The translations under genes and the position numbers were made by a program. A stretch of DNA of 64,000 nucleotides from Rhizobium sp. NXC14 (lineage in GTDB: Bacteria; Pseudomonadota; Alphaproteobacteria; Rhizobiales; Rhizobiaceae). The notes under the pieces were generated by a model. It was not told the origin of the DNA. It did no database searches and saw only the letters and a list, made by a program, of their open reading frames with translations. Shown here piece by piece: positions 51,231 through 59,700 of the stretch; positions within the stretch are counted from its first letter, which is position 1, and each line of letters opens with the position of its first letter. The stretch lies in contig NZ_CP021030.1 in assembly GCF_002117485.1 (NCBI RefSeq), positions 2,793,001 to 2,857,000 on the forward strand, read 5' to 3'.

Positions 51231-51243
51231 GTTATAGCATAAC
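51231..51243. promoter_or_regulatory. Zur-type operator, znuC side
   Basis: GTTAT-AGC-ATAAC is a 13-base perfect dyad, 39 bases upstream of the znuC start. It resembles the AT-rich half-site pairs of alphaproteobacterial Zur boxes. Binding is inferred. Confidence 0.55.
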
Positions 51244-51250
51244 GCAATTG

Positions 51251-51267
51251 ATGTAATAACATAACAT
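51251..51267. promoter_or_regulatory. Zur-type operator, znuA side (ATGTAAT-N3-ATAACAT)
   Basis: ATGTAAT-AAC-ATAACAT is a near-dyad 20 bases upstream of the znuA start. The same 17-base pattern with another centre (ATGTAAT-GAT-ATAACAT) stands at 52457-52473, upstream of the COG0523 gene. Confidence 0.68.
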
Positions 51268-51290
51268 TTGCAATTCAAGCGGAGCATATG

Positions 51291-52379
51291 ATGAAACGCG
51301 CCCTGGGGCCTGCCCTGGACAGCCTGGCCCTCAGAATACCGGCTGCCCTCGCCATCCCGGCCCTTGCGATACCCGCCCTGCTCTTTGCCGGCACGATGCG
51401 GGCCGCCGATGCTCCCGTCGTCGTCACTTCGATCAAGCCGATTCATTCGCTCGTTGCGGCGATCATGGAGGGCGTGGGTGAGCCGGAGCTGATCGTCGAT
51501 GGCGCCTCCTCCCCGCACACCTACAGCATGAAGCCTTCTAACGCGCGCTCGCTACAGGAGGCCAAGGTCATCTTCTGGGTCGGCCCGAACCTGGAGGCTT
51601 TCCTGGAAAAGCCGCTCGAGGCGCTGGGCTCGAACGCCAGTGTCGTCGAACTCGACAATGCGCCTGGTTTGACCAAGCTGCCCTTCCGCGAAGGCGGCGC
51701 CTTCGAGGCGCATGACGACGGGAACCATGAAAGCGTTCCCGAGCATGCGGATGCCGCCGGAAATGACCATGGTCACGACCATGCGGCTGAGCTCGGACAT
51801 GACAATGGCCAAGCGCATCATGATGATCATGAAGAGCATGAGCACGGGCACGGGCACGGCGCCTTCGATACGCATCTCTGGCTCGATCCGATGAATGCGA
51901 AGGCGATGGCCACTGTCATCACCACCACGCTGGTCGCCGCCGATCCCGCCAATGCGCTGACCTATCAGGCCAATGCCAAGGCGCTTGATGACAAGCTGAC
52001 GGCACTGGACACGGAGATCGCCGCCACCGTCGCCCCCGTCAAGGACAAGCCCTTCGTCGTCTTCCACGACGCCTACCAGTATTTCGAGTACCGTTACGGC
52101 ATCCGCGTCGCCGGCTCGATCACAGTCAGCCCGGAAACCATTCCCGGCGCCGAGCGCGTGTCGGAAATCCACCGTAAGGTCGGCGAACTCGGCGCAACCT
52201 GCGTCTTTGCCGAACCGCAATTCGAGCCACGCCTGGTCAAGGTCGTCATCGAGGGCACGAGCGCCAAATCGGGTGTGCTCGACCCGGAAGCAGCGACGCT
52301 CAAGGCCGGCCCCGATCTCTACTTCACCCTCATGCGCGGCATCGCCGACAGCATGAAGGCTTGCCTCTCCAGCGCATGA
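51291..52379 (+). CDS. znuA: Zinc ABC transporter substrate-binding protein ZnuA
   Basis: This is a 362-residue periplasmic binding protein that delivers Zn2+ to ZnuBC. A long signal region (residues 1-37, ending MRAADAP) is followed by [20 protein letters not shown], with the first His ligand in [16 protein letters not shown] His/Asp-rich loop at about 145-190 ([20 protein letters not shown]) precedes [17 protein letters not shown] and the C-terminal [24 protein letters not shown] fits ATG 51291 better than ATG 51288. It is divergent from znuC. Confidence 0.95.
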   Translation: MKRALGPALDSLALRIPAALAIPALAIPALLFAGTMRAADAPVVVTSIKPIHSLVAAIMEGVGEPELIVDGASSPHTYSMKPSNARSLQEAKVIFWVGPNLEAFLEKPLEALGSNASVVELDNAPGLTKLPFREGGAFEAHDDGNHESVPEHADAAGNDHGHDHAAELGHDNGQAHHDDHEEHEHGHGHGAFDTHLWLDPMNAKAMATVITTTLVAADPANALTYQANAKALDDKLTALDTEIAATVAPVKDKPFVVFHDAYQYFEYRYGIRVAGSITVSPETIPGAERVSEIHRKVGELGATCVFAEPQFEPRLVKVVIEGTSAKSGVLDPEAATLKAGPDLYFTLMRGIADSMKACLSSA

Positions 52380-52407
52380 CTCTTATGCGACGCTCTGGAG
52401 AATGCTG

Positions 52408-52445
52408 AGGCGGAAAGAGGCGGATGACCCCGTTCCGCCTTTTTT
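52408..52445 (+). terminator. Intrinsic terminator after znuA
   Basis: AGGCGGAA (52408-52415) pairs with TTCCGCCT (52433-52440), followed by TTTTT. It separates znuA from the COG0523 unit, which has its own operator. Confidence 0.9.
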
Positions 52446-52456
52446 CGTAGCCATTT

Positions 52457-52473
52457 ATGTAATGATATAACAT
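52457..52473. promoter_or_regulatory. Zur-type operator upstream of the COG0523 gene (ATGTAAT-N3-ATAACAT)
   Basis: ATGTAAT-GAT-ATAACAT matches the site at 51251-51267 at every arm position. It lies 21 bases before the GTPase start codon. The gene is therefore probably repressed by Zur and induced in zinc shortage. Confidence 0.68.
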
Positions 52474-52493
52474 ATAACGTAAATGAGGTTCCC

Positions 52494-53699
52494 ATGGACA
52501 ACAGACTTCCGGTCACGGTGCTCTCCGGCTTTCTCGGCGCCGGCAAGACGACGCTGCTCAACCATGTGCTCACCAATCGTGAGGGCCTGCGCGTCGCCGT
52601 CATCGTCAACGATATGAGCGAGGTGAACATCGACGCCAGACTCGTGCGCGATGGTGGCGCCAATCTCTCGCGCACCGAGGAACAGCTGGTCGAGATGACC
52701 AATGGCTGCATCTGCTGCACGCTGCGTGACGACCTGTTGAAGGAGGTGCGCGCTCTCGCCGATCAGGGCCGCTTCGATTACCTGCTGATCGAATCCACAG
52801 GCATCGCCGAGCCCCTGCCCGTCGCCACCACCTTCGAATTTCGCGACGAGAATGGCGAAAGCCTGTCCGACGTTGCAAGGCTGGACACGATGGTGACCGT
52901 CGTCGATGCCGCCAATCTGCTCGCCGATTACGCCTCGGCCGATTTTCTCGCCGACCGCGGCGAAACCGCGGGCGACGGGGACAACAGGACGATCGTCGAC
53001 CTGCTGGTCGAGCAGATCGAATTCGCCGATGTGGTGGTGCTGAACAAGATCGGAACCGCAAGCGATGAACAGCGCGACGCCGCGCGCAAGATCATCGTCG
53101 GCCTCAATCCGAATGTCAAACTGATCGAGGCGGATTTCGGCAAGGTTGCGCTGAAGGAGGTGCTCGGCACCGGCCGTTTCGAAATCGGGAGGGCCGAGAC
53201 CCATCCGCTCTGGTACAAGGAACTGCACGGCTTCAGGGATCACGTGCCGGAGACCGAGGAATACGGCATTCGCTCCTTCGTTTATCGCGAGAAGCGGCCC
53301 TTCCATCCGGCAAAATTGCAGGCCTTTCTCGACAGGACATGGCCGGGCGTGGTGCGCGCCAAGGGCTTCTTCTGGCTGGCGACGCGGCCGCACCATGTCG
53401 GCGAGGTCAGCCAGGCGGGCGCGATCGTCCGCACCTCCAAGATGGGCCTGTGGTGGGCTTCTGTGCCGCGCGAACAATGGCCCGAGGAACCCGGCTTCAT
53501 CAGCGCCATCGGCCCCTATCTCGACCCCGTCTGGGGCGACCGCCGCCAGGAAATCGTCTTCATCGGCGCTGACCCGATGGACGAGGCGTGGATCAGGAGC
53601 GAACTCGACGCCTGTCTGGTGAAAAGCAATGCCTTCACACCTGAACGCTGGCGCAACCTGCCCGACCCCTTCGCCAGCTGGAGCCGGCAGGCGGCATGA
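52494..53699 (+). CDS. COG0523 family GTPase, putative zinc metallochaperone
   Basis: This is a 401-residue G3E GTPase. Walker A is [14 protein letters not shown] (residues 11-24), the metal-binding motif [11 protein letters not shown] is complete (C-x-C-C), and base recognition is VVLNKIG. The C-terminal CobW_C domain ends at about residue 390 ([15 protein letters not shown] ... RRQEIVFIG). Zur-regulated COG0523 proteins (ZigA, ZagA, YeiR types) handle zinc for client enzymes in zinc shortage. It has the same operator pattern as znuA and is followed directly by a small cysteine protein. Confidence 0.92.
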   Translation: MDNRLPVTVLSGFLGAGKTTLLNHVLTNREGLRVAVIVNDMSEVNIDARLVRDGGANLSRTEEQLVEMTNGCICCTLRDDLLKEVRALADQGRFDYLLIESTGIAEPLPVATTFEFRDENGESLSDVARLDTMVTVVDAANLLADYASADFLADRGETAGDGDNRTIVDLLVEQIEFADVVVLNKIGTASDEQRDAARKIIVGLNPNVKLIEADFGKVALKEVLGTGRFEIGRAETHPLWYKELHGFRDHVPETEEYGIRSFVYREKRPFHPAKLQAFLDRTWPGVVRAKGFFWLATRPHHVGEVSQAGAIVRTSKMGLWWASVPREQWPEEPGFISAIGPYLDPVWGDRRQEIVFIGADPMDEAWIRSELDACLVKSNAFTPERWRNLPDPFASWSRQAA

Positions 53700-53869
53700 A
53701 GGCGACAGCGATCAAACCCTATCGCTGCGTCTGCGAGGAATGCGATCCATTGCCGCCGATCGAGGGGCTGCATCCGTTGACGCACGAGGCTGCCGATGAG
53801 CTGGGGCGTAAAGCAAGGGGATTGCTCGGCATTATCGCGGAGCGGGTGGTGCCATGCAGGCGGGGGTGA
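53696..53869 (+). CDS. Small 57-residue cysteine-rich protein, coupled to the COG0523 gene
   Basis: ATG 53696 overlaps the GTPase stop (ATGA). The frame encodes 57 residues: a start of [20 protein letters not shown], then [20 protein letters not shown], with a C-terminal Cys in VVPCRRG. The cluster C-x-C-x-x-C (CVCEEC) is metal-binding in style. The overlap implies co-translation in the Zur-type unit. I do not recognise a family. Roles as a zinc donor, client or acceptor of the GTPase are inference. The RIME element lies 80 bases downstream. Confidence 0.65.
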   Translation: MKATAIKPYRCVCEECDPLPPIEGLHPLTHEAADELGRKARGLLGIIAERVVPCRRG

Positions 53870-53948
53870 TGAGGAGATGCTGGAGGATTGGAAAGGTGTA
53901 TCACCGCGAAACACCATGTGTTTCCTTCCGGCAGCCTCGGCGTGCTTG

Positions 53949-54129
53949 GCGCCCCCCTCTGGCCTGCCGGCCATCTCCCCCACAAGGGGGGAGATCGGCA
54001 GGAGGCTTGACCATCGCTCCCACTCCAACGGCATCGACAATCACCATACTTGAGTTGCTTGGGGAAGCCGCCGCGCCCAGCCGATCTCCCCACCTGTGGG
54101 GGAGATGGCCGGCAGGCCAGAGGGGGGCC
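53949..54129. repeat. RIME-like palindromic element, copy 3
   Basis: The left arm (GGCGCCCCCCTCTGGCCTGC, then GGCCATCTCCCCCACA) and right arm (TGTGGGGGAGATGGCC, then CCAGAGGGGGGCC) repeat the unit seen at 2133-2314 and 6565-6726. The centre is AT-richer (CAATCACCATACTTGAG). The rest of the 53,870-54,199 gap shows no gene. Confidence 0.85.
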
Positions 54130-54199
54130 ACACGGCACGTCCTCTCCTCTCTCCCCAAAACCGGAAAGGACGGCCTCCGCCGCCCTCATCCATTCCCAA

Positions 54200-54516
54200 T
54201 CAGCGTCCGACGATAATGCTGGAGATCACCCCGCTGGTAACGCCGGTCAGCAGGAAATCGTTGTCGGCGCGCACCCAGCGATAGCCGCGGGGCGGAGGCG
54301 CCAAGCGGTAGCGGCGGTAGTCGTTGACGTCGCGAAACTGGCGACGTTTGCGGGCATTGACGCGATATCCCTTGTTCCAATGCGGCCGCACGAAGGTCTC
54401 TTTGACGATCACCTTCTTCTGGACGACGACAGGCGGGCGGCGAAAATCATCCGCGCTGGCTTGGGAGGCGATGATCGGCGAGAGAAGGAAGGAAGCGGAA
54501 AGAAGAGCTTTTTCAT
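54200..54516 (-). pseudogene. RcnB-like secreted protein, frameshift in the signal-peptide A-tract
   Basis: The C-terminal part (VIVKETFVRPHWNKGYRVNA, VNDYRRYRLAPPPRGYRWVR, then DFLLTGVTSGVISSIIVGR) matches RcnB-family proteins, which in E. coli help periplasmic metal homeostasis. Translating upstream gives a signal peptide ALLSASFLLSPIIASQASAD, but its ATG (54516) is one frame off: ATG AAA AAG CTC where ATG AAA AAA GCT is expected. The lesion is one A in the run at 54509-54513. It could be a homopolymer sequencing error or true decay. Confidence 0.65.
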
Positions 54517-54839
54517 GTGGGGTTCCTCATGTCGGGCGCGCAGGAGCAAATTAGGCCCGAAAAGATGAACCGAAACTGAAACTCAAATTAAGTCATGGTA
54601 TGGAATCAGACGCCTGCGTAGTTGGTCTCATATCTTAGTTCAATCTTATACGTTCCAGCGAACAGCCCTTTTCCCGACACGACGCAATCCACGCATTAGC
54701 CCCGAAGATCGGATTCGATTTTCTGCGGAATTGGGCGCAGATTCAAATAACGGAGCGTTGCTCCGCGCCTTGATCGAGCGCGGGCGCCGTTGAACCCGCC
54801 GTATGGGATCGCTCGACTTAAGAGATGATGGAGGAAATC
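54517..54839. other. 323-base gap without a recognised gene
   Basis: This gap lies between the RcnB-like gene and the VOC gene, divergent in orientation. It contains a small GGAGC-GTT-GCTCC hairpin near 54,763-54,775 and otherwise nothing I can assign. Confidence 0.6.
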
Positions 54840-55223
54840 ATGCCTGGCATCAGCATGCGTTATATCGTTGACGACGTCGACGCCGCGTTGGAATTCTACA
54901 CGCGGCATCTCGGCTTCTCGGTCGCGCTTCACCCGGCCCCCGGCTTCGCCATTCTGACGAGGGACGGTTTTCGCCTGCTCGTCAGCGGCACGACCGGGCC
55001 GGGTGGCGCCTCCCAGGCAATGCCCGACGGACGAAAACCGGAGCCCGGCGGATGGAACCGCATCCAGATCGAAGTCGCCGACCTCGAAGCCGAAGTCACC
55101 AAGCTGCGCCAGGCGGGCGCGCATTTTCGCAACGACATGGTCCAGGGCATCGGCGGCAAGCAGATCCTGCTGGAAGACCCGGCCGGAAACCCTGTCGAGC
55201 TCTTCGAAGCGCCGAAGCGATAA
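54840..55223 (+). CDS. VOC family protein
   Basis: This is a 127-residue single-domain glyoxalase-fold protein. Paired beta-alpha-beta3 units are MRYIVDDVDAALEFYTRHLG, PAPGFAILTRDGFRLLVSG and IQIEVADLEAEVTKLRQAGA, then ILLEDPAGNPVELFE with the C-terminal metal-ligand glutamate. It could be a lyase, dioxygenase or a binding protein. GGAGGA lies five bases before ATG 54840. No operon partner is clear. Confidence 0.88.
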   Translation: MPGISMRYIVDDVDAALEFYTRHLGFSVALHPAPGFAILTRDGFRLLVSGTTGPGGASQAMPDGRKPEPGGWNRIQIEVADLEAEVTKLRQAGAHFRNDMVQGIGGKQILLEDPAGNPVELFEAPKR

Positions 55224-55315
55224 GCGTGTGGCATCGCAAGAATGGCGGCCGCGCCTTGCCAGCTCTGTGCGAGCGTGTAGTTTCGGACTCGCATCAATTC
55301 AGGGGTAAGCAAAAT

Positions 55316-56647
55316 ATGTCCGAATCCGCGGGCGGGCTCTTCGACTTTGTCGGGATACTAGCCGTGTTCTTTCTCGTCGCTGCCAATGGCTTCTTCGTCG
55401 CCGCCGAATTCGCACTGGTTTCGATGAGGCGCAGCCGTGTTGCCGAGCTCGTCGCGGCCGGTCGCATGAATGCCTCCGCTCTCCAGCGCGCCATCGACAA
55501 TCTCGACGCCAATCTCGCCGCCACCCAGCTCGGCATCACCATCTCGTCGCTGGCTCTGGGCTGGGTCGGCGAGCCGGCACTCGCCCACCTGATCGAACCG
55601 CTGCTCTCCTGGCTGCCTGAGCCATGGGTAACGACCGGCGCCCATACCGTTGCGATCGTCATCGCTTTCGTCATCATCACGGCGCTGCATATCGTGCTCG
55701 GCGAGCTCGCGCCCAAAAGTCTGGCGCTGCAGCGCAGCGAGGCCACCTCGCTTGCGGTCGTGCGGCCCCTCGGCCTCTTCCTGCTATTGTTCAAGCCGGC
55801 GATCTTCACCTTGAACGGCATGGGCAACCTTGTGCTGCGAGCCGTCGGCCTTCGCGCCGGAACCGGAGAATCCTCGTTCCACTCACCGCAGGAGTTGAAG
55901 CTGCTGGTCGCCGAGAGCCAGGAGGCGGGTCTTCTGAACCAGGTGCAGCAGCAACTCGTCGAGCGGGTATTCAACATCGGCGACCGGCCGATCTCCGATA
56001 TCATGACACCGCGTCTCGACATCGAATGGTTCGATGCCGACGACAGCGAGGCGGAGATTCTGAAGACGATCCGAGAGTGCAGCCATGAGCAGTTGCTGGT
56101 CGCCCGCGGCTCGATCGACGAACCCATCGGCATGGTATTGAAGAAGGATCTTCTCGATCAGGTCCTCGACGGCGGCAAGGTCAGGCCGTTGGAGGTGATC
56201 AAGCAGCCACTGGTGCTGCATGAGGGTACCAAGGTCGTACGCGTCATCGACAGCTTCAAGGCGTCGCCCGTACGCCTCGCCATCGTCGTCGACGAATATG
56301 GCAGTCTCGAGGGTATCGTCACCCAGACCGACCTGCTCGAGGCCATCGCCGGCGATCTGCCGGGCGCCGACGAGGAGCCCGACATCGTCGTGCGGGAAGA
56401 CGGTTCGCTGCTGATCGACGCAATGATGCCGGCCTTCGATGCCTTCGAACGGCTCGGCCTCAGGGATCGCCCCGACGCCGATTTCCATACGCTGGCGGGC
56501 TTCGCGCTGCATCAGCTTCAACATATCCCGGAAGCCGGCGAAACCTTCCTCTTCGAAGACTGGCGCTTCGAGGTGCTCGACATGGACGGCATGCGCATTG
56601 ACAAGATGCTCGCGACCCGCATTCCCGTCGAGGGAGCAGAGGTCTGA
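55316..56647 (+). CDS. CorC/HlyC-type (CNNM/DUF21) CBS-pair membrane protein
   Basis: This is a 443-residue inner-membrane protein. A DUF21 (CNNM) transmembrane region at about 8-190 (FFLVAANGFFVAAEFALVSM, AATQLGITISSLALGWVGEP) precedes a CBS-domain pair at about 210-340 (DIMTPRLDIEWFDADDSEAE, VDEYGSLEGIVTQTDLLEAI) and the CorC_HlyC domain at about 350-440. Relatives act in magnesium/cobalt efflux or transport control; the haemolysin name is historical. AGGGG precedes ATG 55316. It is convergent with the chrA gene, with no bases between their stop codons. Confidence 0.92.
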   Translation: MSESAGGLFDFVGILAVFFLVAANGFFVAAEFALVSMRRSRVAELVAAGRMNASALQRAIDNLDANLAATQLGITISSLALGWVGEPALAHLIEPLLSWLPEPWVTTGAHTVAIVIAFVIITALHIVLGELAPKSLALQRSEATSLAVVRPLGLFLLLFKPAIFTLNGMGNLVLRAVGLRAGTGESSFHSPQELKLLVAESQEAGLLNQVQQQLVERVFNIGDRPISDIMTPRLDIEWFDADDSEAEILKTIRECSHEQLLVARGSIDEPIGMVLKKDLLDQVLDGGKVRPLEVIKQPLVLHEGTKVVRVIDSFKASPVRLAIVVDEYGSLEGIVTQTDLLEAIAGDLPGADEEPDIVVREDGSLLIDAMMPAFDAFERLGLRDRPDADFHTLAGFALHQLQHIPEAGETFLFEDWRFEVLDMDGMRIDKMLATRIPVEGAEV

Positions 56648-58066
56648 TCAATTCATCGCCAGTGTCCAGAGCATGCCGGCGATCGCACAGCCGAAGAGCG
56701 TCGTGATAACCGAGGTCTTGAAGCGGAAGAGCGCGATGGCGGCGGCGGCGGAAAGCGCGATTGCCGCCGGTACGGCAGATTGCAGCTCTGGAATATCGAG
56801 CCGCAGGTTGCCGAAACTGACCTGCGCGACTTCGGCAAACAGCGTATGCAGCCCGAACCAGATGGCGAGGTTGAGAATGACTCCGACCACCGCTGCCGTG
56901 ATCGCCGACATTGCCCCGGCAAGCGCCACATTGCCGCGCAGCTTTTCGATGAAGGGCGCGCCGAGGAATATCCAGAGGAAACAGGGCACGAAGGTCACCC
57001 ATGTCGTCAGGATCGCGGCAAGGGTGGCGGCAAGCATCGGATCGAGCGAGCCGGGATTGCGAAAGGCGGCCATGAAGCCGACAAACTGGAGCACCATGAT
57101 CAGCGGCCCCGGCGTGGTCTCGGCCATTCCGAGACCGTCCAGCATCTCGCCGGGTTTCAGCCAGCCGAAATGCTGCACGGCCTGCGCGACATAGGCGAGC
57201 GCGGCATAGGCGCCGCCGAAGGTGACGACCGCCATCTTGCTGAAGAACAGGCCGATCTGGCTGAAGACGTCACCTTGTCCGAAGAACGCGTAAAGGGCGG
57301 CGACCGGCGCCAGCCAGAGGGCGAGCAGTATAGCCGATATGCGCAGCGACCAGGCGAGGTTGGCGCGCGCATGCGCGGGAATACCCTCGCCCAGCGCCGA
57401 TTCGGCATCCGACAGCACCGCGCCGCTTGCGGCCTTGTGGCCGCCGCCCGGACTAAAGGCAGCAAGCCCGGACTGGCCGCCGAGGAACCCCCCGATGCCG
57501 GCGGCCAGCACGATCAGCGGGAACGGCACGTGGAAGAAGAAGATGGCGACGAAGGCCACGGCCGCGATGGCAAGCATGACGCGGTTCCTCAGCGCGCGGC
57601 TGCCGATGCGGATGACTGCCTGCACGACGACGGCAAGGACGGCCGCCTTCAGGCCGAAGAACAGGCCGGCGACGATGCCGATGCTGCCGTAAGCCGCGTA
57701 GATATAGCTGAGGCCGAGGATCGACAGGAAGCCCGGCAGCACGAAGAGCACGCCGGCGACGAGACCGCCCAATGTGCGGTGCATCAGCCAGCCGATATAG
57801 ACGGCGAGCTGCTGGGCCTCCGGCCCAGGAAGCAGCATGCAATAATTCAGGGCATGCAGGAAGCGGTGCTCGCCGATCCATCGCTTTTCGTCGACGATGA
57901 TCCGGTGCATGACGGCGATCTGGCCGGCCGGGCCGCCGAAGCTCAAGGCGGCGACGCGCAGCCACACCCGGAAGGCCTCCCCGAACGAAACGCCGTGGTG
58001 ATGCCCCTCGCCCGCGTCTTTCTTGCCCGCCTGTCCAGCCGGCGCATTCTCCGTCATATCGACCAT
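56648..58066 (-). CDS. chrA: Chromate transporter ChrA
   Basis: This is a 472-residue chromate efflux pump with two CHR halves (about residues 25-200 and 265-470). The signature of the first half is FRVWLRVAALSFGGPAGQIA, FLHALNYCMLLPGPEAQQLA; the second half has FSKMAVVTFGGAYAALAYVA and the ETTPGPLIMVLQFVGF motif. Eleven to twelve helices are predicted. It starts two bases after the ChrB-type gene stop (58068), so the two form one operon. Chromate is the usual substrate of ChrA, though sulfate analogues are also moved by some members. Confidence 0.92.
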   Translation of the reverse strand: MVDMTENAPAGQAGKKDAGEGHHHGVSFGEAFRVWLRVAALSFGGPAGQIAVMHRIIVDEKRWIGEHRFLHALNYCMLLPGPEAQQLAVYIGWLMHRTLGGLVAGVLFVLPGFLSILGLSYIYAAYGSIGIVAGLFFGLKAAVLAVVVQAVIRIGSRALRNRVMLAIAAVAFVAIFFFHVPFPLIVLAAGIGGFLGGQSGLAAFSPGGGHKAASGAVLSDAESALGEGIPAHARANLAWSLRISAILLALWLAPVAALYAFFGQGDVFSQIGLFFSKMAVVTFGGAYAALAYVAQAVQHFGWLKPGEMLDGLGMAETTPGPLIMVLQFVGFMAAFRNPGSLDPMLAATLAAILTTWVTFVPCFLWIFLGAPFIEKLRGNVALAGAMSAITAAVVGVILNLAIWFGLHTLFAEVAQVSFGNLRLDIPELQSAVPAAIALSAAAAIALFRFKTSVITTLFGCAIAGMLWTLAMN

Positions 58067-58067
58067 C

Positions 58068-58883
58068 TCATGCCCTCTTTTTCGGCGCGGGCCAGTTGTG
58101 GGTCTCGTCGGTCGCATCACGGCACCAGCGGAAGAAGGCATCGTAGAGAAGCATTCCGGCCTCGAGTTGCTCCAGATCGTCGGAATACATTCTGGAGAGG
58201 CCGAGCGAGGCGGCAAGCAGACCGGACGCCTCGGGTGCCAGATCGAGCCTGCCCGTATCCGCCGCCCTGACGATCCGCGCCAGGCGCAAGAGCGGTTCGG
58301 ACGCCAACCCGAATTCCTCGACCATCACGTCGAAGGTGCAGAGCTCGCCGCGATGGCTCCAGAACACGTCCTCGATATCGAAGGGCGCAGCTCCGAAGCG
58401 CTCGCCGACGGCGACAACCTCAGGGGCCGGCACGAACAGGAACACGGCGTTCGGATCGACGAAGCGCCGGATCAGCCAGGGACAGGCGATGCGGTCGATC
58501 TTCGGCCGCGCCCTGGTCACCCAGACGGTGCGCCCCAGCCCGTCGCGGCGCGGCAGTTTCGCCTCGGGCACCGTTGGTCCGGCCGCGGCCCAGGCTTCAA
58601 AACCGCCTTCGAGGCTTTCCGCCTCGATCCCCGCATGCCTGAGATAAGCGGCGACGCCGTGGCTGAGCTTGGCTCCCCTGTGGCAGACCACGACGACGGC
58701 ATCGGCATCGATGCCATCAGCCCACGACGCAACCTCGGCGTGGTCGCGCCGGATCGAGCCCGGCACCAGGCGCGGATCGAGCGCGAAATCCTCGTCCGTG
58801 CGGACGTCGATGATGCAGGGCGCACCGGGTGTTCCGATGAGGCGGCTGAGCTTGTCGGGAGATATTTCGAGAAATGACGGCAT
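58068..58883 (-). CDS. Rhodanese-ChrB-domain protein
   Basis: This is a 271-residue protein. A rhodanese domain at residues 8-115 (IIDVRTDEDFALDPRLVPGS, active-site VVVVCHRGAKLSHG with Cys) is joined to a ChrB C-terminal domain at about 118-265 (VWVTRARPKIDRIACPWLIR, FDVMVEEFGLASEPLLRLA). ChrB proteins sense chromate or regulate chr operons; the rhodanese part could handle sulfur or reduced thiols. GGAGGG before ATG 58883 sets the start. It forms an operon with chrA. Confidence 0.9.
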   Translation of the reverse strand: MPSFLEISPDKLSRLIGTPGAPCIIDVRTDEDFALDPRLVPGSIRRDHAEVASWADGIDADAVVVVCHRGAKLSHGVAAYLRHAGIEAESLEGGFEAWAAAGPTVPEAKLPRRDGLGRTVWVTRARPKIDRIACPWLIRRFVDPNAVFLFVPAPEVVAVGERFGAAPFDIEDVFWSHRGELCTFDVMVEEFGLASEPLLRLARIVRAADTGRLDLAPEASGLLAASLGLSRMYSDDLEQLEAGMLLYDAFFRWCRDATDETHNWPAPKKRA

Positions 58884-59218
58884 CACGCGTCCCTCCGTTG
58901 ATCGGTTGTACCGGACGCGATTCTTCAGCATGTCGCCTCGTGGGGTGATCGCAACCCCAGAACCAAAGCATTGGCAAAGACACCCCGTCCTGTCAAGGAC
59001 GACGCTTCCGCTGCGGTTAGGTCCGTCTATACGGCGGCTGTGCCGTACATATGACAGCCAGCGATCTCCTCAGGTGTCATCCCCCGCAATTGCCTTTCGC
59101 TACCGCTCGAGAAGCCGCTCCAACCCCAAAAACCCCGGCAATACAAACGCTTCGCCGCCAGAATGGAACAAAAGTCCCGCTCGTCCATTTCTCACACACC
59201 GAAAGAGGAGAAAGTACC
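58884..59218. other. 335-base gap without a recognised gene
   Basis: This gap lies between the divergent ChrB-type gene and the small membrane protein gene, and must hold both promoters. I see no repeat, RNA gene or clear operator. A GAGGAG ribosome site for the right-hand gene is at its end. Confidence 0.6.
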
Positions 59219-59533
59219 ATGACGTACGACCCCAATAATGCCAACGATCCGAACCGCCCGCTGAACCCGAACCTGGACCTGCGCACGACGCCGCCGGCGC
59301 GCAGCAGCAATACGTGGGTTGTTTGGGTTGCTGCATTGGCCGTGATCGCTGTTGCTGCATTCGCCTATTCGCAGTGGAGCAGCACATCTCCCGGCACTTC
59401 GCCGGATACGACAGCCTCCACGACCCAGTCCGAGCCGGCCCCGGCTAAGCCGATCGCTCCGACCGATAACAGCGCAACGCCTGCTCCGGCACCTGCACCG
59501 GCCACCCCGCCGGCCGCTCCTGCCCAGCAGTAA
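59219..59533 (+). CDS. Small single-helix membrane protein with Pro/Ala-rich tail
   Basis: This is a 104-residue protein. An N-terminal Asn/Pro-rich cytoplasmic stretch (MTYDPNNANDPNRPLNPNLD) precedes one transmembrane helix (residues 31-48, WVVWVAALAVIAVAAFAYSQ), then a Ser/Thr region and a C-terminal Pro/Ala-rich tail (PAPAPAPATPPAAPAQQ), probably in the periplasm. GAGGAG lies upstream of ATG 59219. I do not recognise a family. Confidence 0.75.
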   Translation: MTYDPNNANDPNRPLNPNLDLRTTPPARSSNTWVVWVAALAVIAVAAFAYSQWSSTSPGTSPDTTASTTQSEPAPAKPIAPTDNSATPAPAPAPATPPAAPAQQ

Positions 59534-59560
59534 TCGCTGCCCGGTCATAAGGAGCCGCGC

Positions 59561-59607
59561 TAGATGCCTCCTTGGCGTATCCGGCAGGACACGCCAAGGA
59601 GGATCTA
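59561..59607. repeat. Long inverted repeat (17 base pairs, 12-base loop)
   Basis: CCTCCTTGGCGT (59567-59578) pairs perfectly with ACGCCAAGGAGG (59591-59602), and TAGAT/ATCTA extends the stem across a one-base bulge. It follows the small membrane protein stop and has no T-run, so it may be an mRNA 3'-end hairpin. Confidence 0.75.
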
Positions 59608-59700
59608 TGCAATGATCCCGGGGAACTGGTGACGCGCCGGCACGGCTTCTTTTCTACGGCCGGCCCTTGAATAACCGCAATCGGCACTTATTTAGAGATT

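Noticed and set aside
56780..58270. A 496-codon open frame on the + strand opposite chrA
   Set aside because: Charged, low-complexity product that mirrors the codon bias of the transporter on the other strand.
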